Source of the DNA: Rhodobacterales bacterium | GTDB lineage: Bacteria > Pseudomonadota > Alphaproteobacteria > Rhodobacterales > Rhodobacteraceae | Assembly (NCBI GenBank): GCA_013298485.1 | Contig: JAAFHS010000087.1 | Location: 1-8,141, forward strand | Reading direction: 5' to 3' | Length of the DNA: 8,141 bases | Part shown: piece after piece, positions 1-5,034 of the stretch | Position numbering within the stretch: position 1 is the first letter of the stretch | Layout of the letters: each line of letters starts with the position of its first letter | Made by a program: the position numbers and the translations under genes | Notes under the pieces: generated by a model | Databases searched by the model: none | The model's input: only the letters and a program-made list of their open reading frames with translations | What the model was told of the DNA's origin: nothing

Positions 1-94
1 CTTATTATTATCAAAGGGTTGATGTTTCAAAAACAGGTGAAATTAACCTATTTGAAAGGTTTGATGGGCGTGGCCGGACCCGGTGTTCTGCCCA
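1..94. other. AT-rich intergenic segment at the left edge
   Basis: This is the only AT-rich stretch in the window and no convincing gene lies in it. It sits downstream of the NUDIX gene (minus strand) and may run into a neighbouring gene's promoter outside the window. It holds an imperfect 14-bp direct repeat (11-24 and 53-66, 12 of 14 identical). It also holds an interrupted inverted repeat: TTTCAAA at 25-31 with TTTGAAA at 51-57, and AGGT at 35-38 with ACCT at 46-49. The function is unknown. Confidence 0.4.
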
Positions 95-98
95 TCAA
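61..98 (-). terminator. Stem-loop overlapping the NUDIX stop codon, possible weak terminator
   Basis: A perfect 9-bp inverted repeat, TTGATGGGC at 61-69 and GCCCATCAA at 90-98, encloses a 20-nt loop. The right arm contains the stop codon of the minus-strand NUDIX gene. Read on the minus strand, the stem is followed by ACCTTTC and not by a U-run, so it does not meet the usual rule for an intrinsic terminator. It could mark the 3' end of the leftward transcript by another route, or be chance. Confidence 0.3.
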
Positions 99-523
99 TC
101 GGGCCTGCCCTGCACCCAATCGGCCAACCTTTCCTGCAGGAAGGGCACGGCGCGGGGGTGGGACAGGAATTCGGTGACGGGCATCAGACGCCATGCCTGC
201 CCTTCGCTGCCAAAGCGGATGGCGGCGATGTCGGTGGCGGTGATGTGGCCGCCAAAGAACCATGACGCAAGGGCGGGGCTTTTCCAGTCGGGATAGCACC
301 GTGTCCAGACCACGCGGGCGGGCGCGTAATGAAAACCGAACTCCTCGTGCAACTCGCGCAGGGCGCAAGCCAGCGGGGCCTCGCCCCCTTCGCGGCCCCC
401 GCCCGGCAGGTCCCAGTATCCCGGCCAGGGCAGATGCGCGAAATCATCGCGCAGGTACGTCAGGACCTGATCCCCCATCAGCAGGGCGATCTTGGCCCCG
501 GTGAAATCCGCGCCCCTATCCAA
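95..523 (-). CDS. NUDIX hydrolase (142 aa)
   Basis: NUDIX enzymes cleave nucleoside diphosphates linked to another group, often clearing oxidised or surplus nucleotides in the cytoplasm. The protein carries a complete Nudix box at residues 42-64 (G-x5-E-x7-REL-x-EE-x-G-F), including R56, E57, E60 and E61, the metal- and catalysis-linked residues. A beta strand (KIALLMGD) precedes the WDLPGGG loop. The length of 142 aa is normal for a single-domain member. The chosen start is a TTG at 521-523, because the next ATG (476-478) would cut into the first beta strand. That TTG lies inside the end of the transporter gene, giving an 8-nt overlap and suggesting translational coupling; no good Shine-Dalgarno is visible. 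The family is certain, but the substrate cannot be read from sequence. Confidence 0.85.
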   Translation of the reverse strand: MDRGADFTGAKIALLMGDQVLTYLRDDFAHLPWPGYWDLPGGGREGGEAPLACALRELHEEFGFHYAPARVVWTRCYPDWKSPALASWFFGGHITATDIAAIRFGSEGQAWRLMPVTEFLSHPRAVPFLQERLADWVQGRPD

Positions 524-1409
524 GGGTCAGCACCAGCAACAGCACCGAGGCGATGACAAGGCCGATGCCCGCGCCTTCACGCCGCCCCATGCGTTCGCCG
601 AAGATGAAGGTTCCGGCCAGCATGGTAAAGATGATCTCGACCTGTCCCACGGCGCGGACGTAAGCGGCGTTCTGCAGCGAAAAGGCGGCAAACCAGCCGA
701 GGGATCCCAGAACACCCGTCAGCCCGACAGGGGCGGTGGCGCGCCAGCTGGACAGCACACGCGTGATGGCGCCGGGTTCGCGGAAAGCCAGCCACATTGA
801 CATGACGAGCGTCTGCAATGTGGTGGCTGCGGCAAGGGCCAGAAGCGCGCGCAGGAAAAACGGGGCGGGCGCCAGCGCCAGCGTGGCCCCGCGATAGCCG
901 ACGGCGGCAAGGGCAAAGAGTGCGCCCGCCGCCATGCCATAGACCGCCGATGGCCCGAACAATAGAGACCCTGGTTCAGGCGGGCGGGACAGAAGGATAA
1001 TGCCCGCCAGACCGATGAGGATCGAGATCAGGGCTGTGGACGTCACGGTTTCGGCAAGCACGATCAGCGAAAACAGCGCGACCTGGACGGTTTCGGTCTT
1101 GGTGAAGGCAACGCCGACGGCGAAGTTGCGCATTTGAAACAGGCGCACGGTCAGATCGGTTGCGATGATCTGTGCGATCCCGCCCATCAGCACATAGGCC
1201 CAGAAGGCGGGGGGCGGTGCGGGAACAGCGGTGCCTGTGGCGCGGACAAGGATGAAGGCCGCGACGCAGGCGAGGGGGGCTGCAAACAAAAAGCGGGCGA
1301 ATGTGGCCCCGGCACTGGAAAGGCCGCCGCCCTGCAGGCGTTTCTGCAGCACAAAGCGCAGGGTCTGCATCGCGGCGGCGGCGATGGTGAAGACGATCCA
1401 AAGGGTCAT
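516..1409 (-). CDS. DMT-superfamily transporter, EamA domains (297 aa)
   Basis: This is a polytopic inner-membrane protein of the drug/metabolite transporter superfamily, whose members commonly export amino acids or other metabolites. The protein is almost wholly hydrophobic with about ten predicted membrane helices. It shows the internal two-fold repeat typical of EamA proteins: one half at roughly residues 1-142 and the other at 152-297. The end of each half carries a matching segment (ETVQVALFSLIVLAE near 106-120 and QVEIIFTMLAGTFIFGE near 256-272). The reading frame extends 73 codons upstream. I place the start at the ATG at 1407-1409 (MTLWIVFT), because those 73 residues are hydrophilic, unlike the family, and cross strong hairpins. 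No Shine-Dalgarno precedes this ATG; it follows a run of seven C residues. The frame overlaps the NUDIX gene by 8 nt. The substrate is unknown. Confidence 0.85.
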   Translation of the reverse strand: MTLWIVFTIAAAAMQTLRFVLQKRLQGGGLSSAGATFARFLFAAPLACVAAFILVRATGTAVPAPPPAFWAYVLMGGIAQIIATDLTVRLFQMRNFAVGVAFTKTETVQVALFSLIVLAETVTSTALISILIGLAGIILLSRPPEPGSLLFGPSAVYGMAAGALFALAAVGYRGATLALAPAPFFLRALLALAAATTLQTLVMSMWLAFREPGAITRVLSSWRATAPVGLTGVLGSLGWFAAFSLQNAAYVRAVGQVEIIFTMLAGTFIFGERMGRREGAGIGLVIASVLLLVLTLG

Positions 1410-1462
1410 GGGGGGGAGTTGGCCAGCTTGGGCGGGAATTTGCAAGCTGGGGTGCCCCCCCC
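1410..1462 (-). promoter_or_regulatory. Nested stem-loop with G8/C7 outer stem just before the transporter start
   Basis: Read in the minus-strand RNA, G8 (1462-1455) can pair with C7 (1416-1410), which abuts the AUG. Inside lies a perfect 8-bp stem, CCAGCTTG/CAAGCTGG (plus-strand 1423-1430 and 1443-1450), with a 12-nt loop. The structure occupies the place where a ribosome binding site should be. It could restrain translation of the transporter or act as a processing or stability element. The pairing is seen directly; any function is inferred. Confidence 0.4.
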
Positions 1463-1479
1463 GCGCCCTGTGGCCCACG

Positions 1480-1506
1480 CATACCGCCTTTGGCAAAGGC
1501 GGTATG
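1480..1506. repeat. Perfect 12-bp inverted repeat with 3-nt loop
   Basis: CATACCGCCTTT (1480-1491), loop GGC, then AAAGGCGGTATG (1495-1506): a perfect 12-bp hairpin. It begins about 30 nt after the stop codon of the minus-strand 87-aa gene and lies about 70 nt before the transporter start. The position suits a transcript-end or RNA-stabilising hairpin for the SPFH operon. Neither strand has a U-run after the stem, so a standard intrinsic terminator is not supported. No clear sigma-70 promoter is visible in the rest of the 1410-1536 gap. Confidence 0.55.
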
Positions 1507-1536
1507 GTCTGTTGCCTTGAGTCGTCATCTGCGGGC

Positions 1537-1800
1537 CTACAAACCGCCGCTATCCAACCCGCGTTTGCAATCTTGCGGGCCCACCGCATTGCTGCTGTAG
1601 GCGGTGATGCCGCAGGTTTCGCACTCAAAGGCGCGCAGGCTTTCGCCTGAGGTGCCAGTCGGCCGCCATCGGCAGGGTTTGCGGCGGGTAAAGAAGTGCC
1701 AGAACGGTTTTAGCGGGCGGCTGCTGCCCGAATTGAGAGGGTTCGGCAGCAGCCAGAGCAGAACAGCTGCGATGACCACGATGGCGATCAGGATCGGCAT
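1537..1800 (-). CDS. Small membrane-anchored protein with C-x2-C...C motif (87 aa), function unknown
   Basis: I cannot give this protein a function. It has an N-terminal hydrophobic helix (residues about 2-18, MPILIAIVVIAAVLLWLL), then a short basic, Trp- and Arg-rich stretch (RRKPCRWRP). A compact C-terminal motif follows, FECETCGITAYSS with PQDCKRG about ten residues later. Three cysteines in this spacing, plus one in the basic stretch, could bind a metal or form a disulfide, but there is no standard zinc-ribbon pair of CxxC knuckles. The ATG at 1798-1800 has a GAGGG about five nt upstream. The gene starts 12 nt after the NfeD stop, so it is very likely translated from the same mRNA as the SPFH and NfeD genes. 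Similar short proteins are, as I recall, common in Rhodobacterales. Confidence 0.65.
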   Translation of the reverse strand: MPILIAIVVIAAVLLWLLPNPLNSGSSRPLKPFWHFFTRRKPCRWRPTGTSGESLRAFECETCGITAYSSNAVGPQDCKRGLDSGGL

Positions 1801-1812
1801 GTGGCCCTCGCA

Positions 1813-2079
1813 TCAGTCATTCACGTCCTTGTCCCAGATCTTCACCTGGCCTTCGTGTTTGCCGAAGATGGCCCGCAAGCCATACCATGCGGCCAGCGAG
1901 GCGAGCGCGAAAATCAGGATCGCCACCGGCAGGCTGGACCCCAGCACGCCTGCGCCGACCAGTATGCCGGTGATGACGGCACCCACGGCGAAGCCAAGGA
2001 AAATGTAGCCCGGAATGATGATCTCAAGCACGCCAAGGGCAAAGCCCGCGACGATCCAGACCCACCATGTTGTCCACAT
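1813..2079 (-). CDS. NfeD-like membrane protein, short form (88 aa)
   Basis: NfeD-family proteins are membrane partners encoded next to SPFH/stomatin proteins and are thought to help organise or stabilise membrane microdomains. The sequence starts MWTTWWVWIVAGFALGVLEI. It continues as closely spaced hydrophobic helices (about 5-45 and 47-70), including the PGYIFLGFAVGAV segment typical of the family. It ends in a short polar tail (GKHEGQVKIWDKDVND). Full-length partners such as the E. coli one are roughly 150 residues and carry a C-terminal OB-fold; that domain is absent here with no sign of a frameshift. The ATG overlaps the SPFH stop by one base (TGATG), which supports coupled translation. 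Family assignment rests on both sequence and context. Confidence 0.8.
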   Translation of the reverse strand: MWTTWWVWIVAGFALGVLEIIIPGYIFLGFAVGAVITGILVGAGVLGSSLPVAILIFALASLAAWYGLRAIFGKHEGQVKIWDKDVND

Positions 2080-2972
2080 CAGCTGCGTCCTTTCAGCATT
2101 TTGAAGGCGTCCCCAAAGGCATCCAGCGCCTGTGCGGGCACGATGATTGTCTGTTTGCCGGCACCCTGACCCACGGCGGTCAGCGCCTCCACCTGTTTCA
2201 GGGCGACCTGATACTGCGCGGCCTCGATCCCGTTTTCCTTGATCGCCATGGCGATGGTCGATGTGGCATAGGCCTCGGCATCGGCGAGGACGCGGCGGGC
2301 CTTGGATTCCTGCTCGGCGGCGTAAAGTTCGGCGTCGGCGTTCAACTCGACCGCACGCTTTTTACCCTCGGCTTCGGTGACCTGCGCGCGCCGCGCGCGT
2401 TCGGCGTTCAACTGCTGCAGCATGGCGGCACGGGTCGCCTCATCCAGATTGACGTCAAGGATTTCGGCGCGGGTGACCTCGATGCCCCAGTCATCGACCA
2501 GCAGGCGCACCTGCTCGCGGACGTTGGCCGCGACCTCGGCCCGGTTGGATTGCACCTGATCCAGTTCCATCTTGCCGATTTCACTGCGCACGATGCCGGC
2601 CACGGTGGTGGCGATGGCACCATCGACATCGCGGATGCGGTAGACGGTCTTTTCGGGTTCGGTGATGCGGTAGAAGACGGATGTTTCGACCTTGACCAGC
2701 GCGTTGTCGGTGGTGATCGCATCCTGCTGTGCGGTGGGGAGTTGCCGTTCCAGGATGCTGACCTTGTGGGCGATGCGGTCCAGGAAGGGGACAACGAAGT
2801 TCAGACCGGGCCCGAGGACGGAGCGCAGGCGGCCAAAGCGTTCGACGACATGCTTTTCGGACTGCGGCACGACGCGCACGCCGAGGAAGATGCAGACGAC
2901 GATAAAGACGGCGATGGCAAGCCAGACGGCGTTGCCGCCAAGTAAACCGTTCAGGTCAAATCCGTTGTTCAT
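2079..2972 (-). CDS. SPFH/Band 7 domain protein, stomatin/QmcA-like (297 aa)
   Basis: This is an inner-membrane scaffold of the stomatin/prohibitin/flotillin/HflK superfamily. Such proteins form large rings and influence membrane organisation and proteolysis. A single N-terminal membrane helix lies at about residues 14-32. The SPFH core follows, with family-typical segments VVPQSEKHVVERFGR, GPGLNFVVPFLDRI and SEIGKMELDQV, and a GIEVTRAEILDV strand near the core end. An Ala/Glu-rich coiled-coil region (about 185-255) and a short hydrophobic tail complete it. The length matches QmcA-like proteins (about 300 aa). The ATG at 2970-2972 is preceded by TGAGGA about seven nt away. It is the first gene of the leftward operon. 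I saw no clear -10/-35 for it in the intergenic region. The family is certain; equivalence to E. coli qmcA is not proven. Confidence 0.9.
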   Translation of the reverse strand: MNNGFDLNGLLGGNAVWLAIAVFIVVCIFLGVRVVPQSEKHVVERFGRLRSVLGPGLNFVVPFLDRIAHKVSILERQLPTAQQDAITTDNALVKVETSVFYRITEPEKTVYRIRDVDGAIATTVAGIVRSEIGKMELDQVQSNRAEVAANVREQVRLLVDDWGIEVTRAEILDVNLDEATRAAMLQQLNAERARRAQVTEAEGKKRAVELNADAELYAAEQESKARRVLADAEAYATSTIAMAIKENGIEAAQYQVALKQVEALTAVGQGAGKQTIIVPAQALDAFGDAFKMLKGRS

Positions 2973-3117
2973 ATGTTATCCTCACATTTATGTCATGAAA
3001 GCATGGGGCGACTTGGTCATCCGCGCAAGAGCCGGGTGCGTAAAGAGATAAGCGGTGTTGCCGCAACGCTGCCCCCGTCCTTTCAGCGCAAAATTGCCGT
3101 CAGACGCAAGCGCGGGG

Positions 3118-3145
3118 TTGACCTTTACGGAAGGAGGCGTAAATG
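3118..3145 (+). promoter_or_regulatory. Candidate sigma-70 type promoter for the tetR-adaptor-RND operon
   Basis: TTGACC at 3118-3123 matches five of six bases of a -35 box. A 16-base spacer leads to TAAATG at 3140-3145, a poor match to TATAAT (T, A and A in the correct places). Transcription would then begin near 3152, inside the palindromic operator, which is the usual arrangement for a self-repressed TetR gene. The -10 is weak, so the exact boxes are uncertain. Confidence 0.35.
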
Positions 3146-3148
3146 GGT

Positions 3149-3164
3149 GAATGAACGTTCATTC
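3149..3164. promoter_or_regulatory. TetR-family operator, perfect 16-bp palindrome
   Basis: GAATGAAC/GTTCATTC is a perfect palindrome with no spacer. Inverted repeats of the TGAATG...CATTCA type are well-known sites for TetR/AcrR-family repressors. It lies 31 bp upstream of the TetR ATG and overlaps the predicted transcription start, so a bound dimer would block RNA polymerase. The palindrome is seen directly; that this particular repressor binds it is an inference from position. Confidence 0.75.
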
Positions 3165-3194
3165 TTGCTGCTGCGCAGCGATAGGTTGATCCCG

Positions 3195-3833
3195 ATGACG
3201 GCCCCGATGATGACGATGGTCCCGGCACCAGACCTGCGCACGCCCGAAATTCTGGCGCGTGCGCGCATTGCCTTTGCGGAAAAGGGATTTGACGGCGCAT
3301 CGATGCAGGATCTGGCGCGCAGCGCGGGGATGAGCGTGGGGAATTTCTACCGCTACTTCCCATCCAAGGCCGCGATGGTCGAGGCGCTGATCACTGCCGA
3401 CATGGCGGAAATGGAGCGCGATTTTTCGCAGATTCTGAATTCGCCGGACCCAATTCAAAGCCTGCGCGAGACGATCAGACAGCGGATCAGCGGGCAGGCC
3501 TGCGGTCCTGAAGACGGTCGCATGTGGGCTGAAATCACGGCAGCCGCGCTGCGCAAGCCGGAAATTGCGGCAATCACGGCAAAGATGGACGAAGGCATTA
3601 CGCGGTATCTGTGCGCGGTCTTCTCACAGGTCACCGGCATCAGCCAGGATGCGGCAGAGGCGCGGTTCGGGGCGCAGGCGCGGTTCATCGTGATGCTGGT
3701 GGTGGCCGCAATGACCGAGGCCCCCTGTCCGGGGCCGCGGCATGACGATGTGATGATCCTTGTGCAGCAGACGGTTGACCGGACGCTGGACGATATTCTG
3801 CAGATGACAAAAGGCAGTGATGATGCGCGTTGA
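3195..3833 (+). CDS. TetR/AcrR-family transcriptional repressor (212 aa)
   Basis: This is a DNA-binding repressor that probably controls its own operon and releases DNA on binding a small molecule. The N-terminal domain (residues about 16-60) is a typical TetR helix-turn-helix: RTPEILARARIAFAEKGF, then DLARSAGMSVGNFYRYFPSK, where GNFYRYFPSK is the recognition-helix end of the family. The rest (about 65-212) is the variable ligand-binding and dimerisation domain and gives no hint of the ligand. I chose the ATG at 3195 because the operator would then lie in the 5' leader. In-frame ATGs at 3207, 3210 and 3216 are alternatives. An in-frame GTG at 3147, nine nt after a strong AGGAGG (3132-3137), would give 228 aa but would place the operator inside the coding sequence. 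The 3' end overlaps the adaptor gene by 14 nt. Confidence 0.88.
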   Translation: MTAPMMTMVPAPDLRTPEILARARIAFAEKGFDGASMQDLARSAGMSVGNFYRYFPSKAAMVEALITADMAEMERDFSQILNSPDPIQSLRETIRQRISGQACGPEDGRMWAEITAAALRKPEIAAITAKMDEGITRYLCAVFSQVTGISQDAAEARFGAQARFIVMLVVAAMTEAPCPGPRHDDVMILVQQTVDRTLDDILQMTKGSDDAR

Positions 3834-5022
3834 ACTTCTGATCATAGCCCTGATGGCGAGCATGACCTTGGGCGGCGCATCGGCGCAGGCCCAGACCGCC
3901 GAGGCGGGCGAAACCACGGTCGCTGCTGATGCAGAGACGACGACCCCGGTGTTGCCGGCGATCACCGTATCGTCCGTGACAGAACAGACGGTCCGGGACC
4001 GGGTGCTGGTGTCGGGTCTGATCGGGCCGGTGGAGCGCGTGCAGGTGGCCCCCCTGATCGAAGGGCAGCCGATCCTGACGCTGCAGGCCGATGTCGGTGA
4101 CAAGGTGGAGGCGGGTCAGGTGCTGGCGACACTGTCCACAACGACGCTGGAGCTGGAAAAGACGCAGAATGCGGCCTCGCTCGCGTCAGCACGGGCGACG
4201 ATTGCGCAGGCCGAGGCGCAGATGCTGGAGGCGCAAAGTGCGGCGACCGAGGCGGTGCGGGTGAATGAACGCACGGCGGCGCTGCGGGCGCAGGGGACGG
4301 CCAGTCAGGCGGCGGCGGATACGGCATCGGCGAATGCGATTGCGGCGACGGCGCGCGTGACGGTGGCGGCCCAGTCGCTCGAGGCGGCGCGGGCACAGCT
4401 GGCGCTGGTGCAGGCGCAACTGGCGAATGTGGAGCTGAACCTGACGCGGACCCAAGTGGTGGCCCCCGTGGGTGGCGAGATCGTGGAGCGGAACGCGACC
4501 CTTGGCAGCATTGCGACGGCGACGGGCGATCCGATGTTCGTGATCATCCGTGATAACGCATTGGAATTGCGCGGCGATGTGGCCGAATCCGATCTGATGC
4601 GGCTGGACGTCGGGCAACCGGCACAACTGCGGCTGGTGGGTGCGGCAGACCCGCTGATTGGATCGGTACGGCTGGTGGAGCCATCGATTGACGCGACCAC
4701 GCGCCTGGGCGGGGTGCGGATCAAGATTGATGTGGCGTCGTCCGTGCGGTCGGGCATGTTTGCCGAAGCCGAGGTGATTGCCGCCGAACGCAAATCACTG
4801 GTGGTGCCGGTGACGGCGCTGGGGTCGGATAATGGCGTGCCGGTGGTGATGAAGGTCACTGACGGGCTGGTGACGCGCCAGCGGGTGCAGACGGGCATCC
4901 GTGACGGGTTGTATGTCGAAATTCTGGATGGGCTTGCCTTGGGGGACACGGTGGTCACCAAGGCAGGGGCTTTTGTGCGCGATGGCGACCGGATCAATCC
5001 GGTGCCCGCCGCATCCAACTAA
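3820..5022 (+). CDS. RND efflux periplasmic adaptor (HlyD/AcrA-like membrane fusion protein, 400 aa)
   Basis: The adaptor links the inner-membrane RND pump to an outer-membrane channel across the periplasm. A signal peptide is visible (residues 1-24, MMRVELLII...GGASAQA, likely cut after AQA). There is no lipobox cysteine, so the protein should be soluble or held by its partners and not be a lipoprotein like AcrA. The first lipoyl half is at about 74-110 (DVGDKVEAGQVLA). An Ala-rich coiled-coil hairpin spans about 111-208, and the second lipoyl half (VVAPVGGEIVERNATLGS) about 213-245. Beta-barrel and membrane-proximal domains follow to about 395. Two ATGs (3820 and 3823) follow an AAGG; a GTG at 3817 is also in frame. 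The gene overlaps tetR by 14 nt and ends 12 nt before the pump gene. Confidence 0.9.
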   Translation: MMRVELLIIALMASMTLGGASAQAQTAEAGETTVAADAETTTPVLPAITVSSVTEQTVRDRVLVSGLIGPVERVQVAPLIEGQPILTLQADVGDKVEAGQVLATLSTTTLELEKTQNAASLASARATIAQAEAQMLEAQSAATEAVRVNERTAALRAQGTASQAAADTASANAIAATARVTVAAQSLEAARAQLALVQAQLANVELNLTRTQVVAPVGGEIVERNATLGSIATATGDPMFVIIRDNALELRGDVAESDLMRLDVGQPAQLRLVGAADPLIGSVRLVEPSIDATTRLGGVRIKIDVASSVRSGMFAEAEVIAAERKSLVVPVTALGSDNGVPVVMKVTDGLVTRQRVQTGIRDGLYVEILDGLALGDTVVTKAGAFVRDGDRINPVPAASN

Positions 5023-5034
5023 AGGGGTCGCGCG

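Larger units (their letters stand above)
2973..3194. promoter_or_regulatory. Divergent intergenic control region (SPFH operon / efflux operon)
   Basis: These 222 bases separate the two divergent operons and must hold promoters for both. On the plus strand I can propose a promoter and a TetR operator, listed separately. Other small symmetries are present: a 10-bp palindrome GCTGCGCAGC at 3170-3179 and an imperfect hairpin around 3051-3070 (GTTGC-C-GCAAC). An open frame continues from the TetR gene back to an ATG at 2973, but it reads through these control elements and is not likely to be coding. Confidence 0.6.

Noticed and set aside
10..23. ATCAA-AGGG-TTGAT resembling an FNR box
   Set aside because: An FNR site is TTGAT-N4-ATCAA; here the half-sites are in the opposite order, so it does not fit.
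1410..1628. N-terminal extension of the EamA transporter by 73 residues
   Set aside because: The extension is hydrophilic, crosses strong hairpins and the end of the upstream gene, and is not expected in this family; the hydrophobic helix begins right at the ATG at 1409.
2067..2945. A 292-codon open frame on the plus strand
   Set aside because: It lies opposite the SPFH gene, has Gly/Asp/His-rich low-quality composition, and the SPFH frame shows clear family motifs.
2973..3194. Extension of the TetR protein back to an ATG at 2973
   Set aside because: It would translate the divergent promoter region and operator and give an abnormal basic N-terminus of 74 residues before the helix-turn-helix.
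4259..4271. GGGTGAATGAACG, identical to the left half of the tetR operator region (3145-3157)
   Set aside because: It lies inside the adaptor coding sequence, encodes V-N-E-R in the coiled coil, and has no matching right half, so it is most likely chance.
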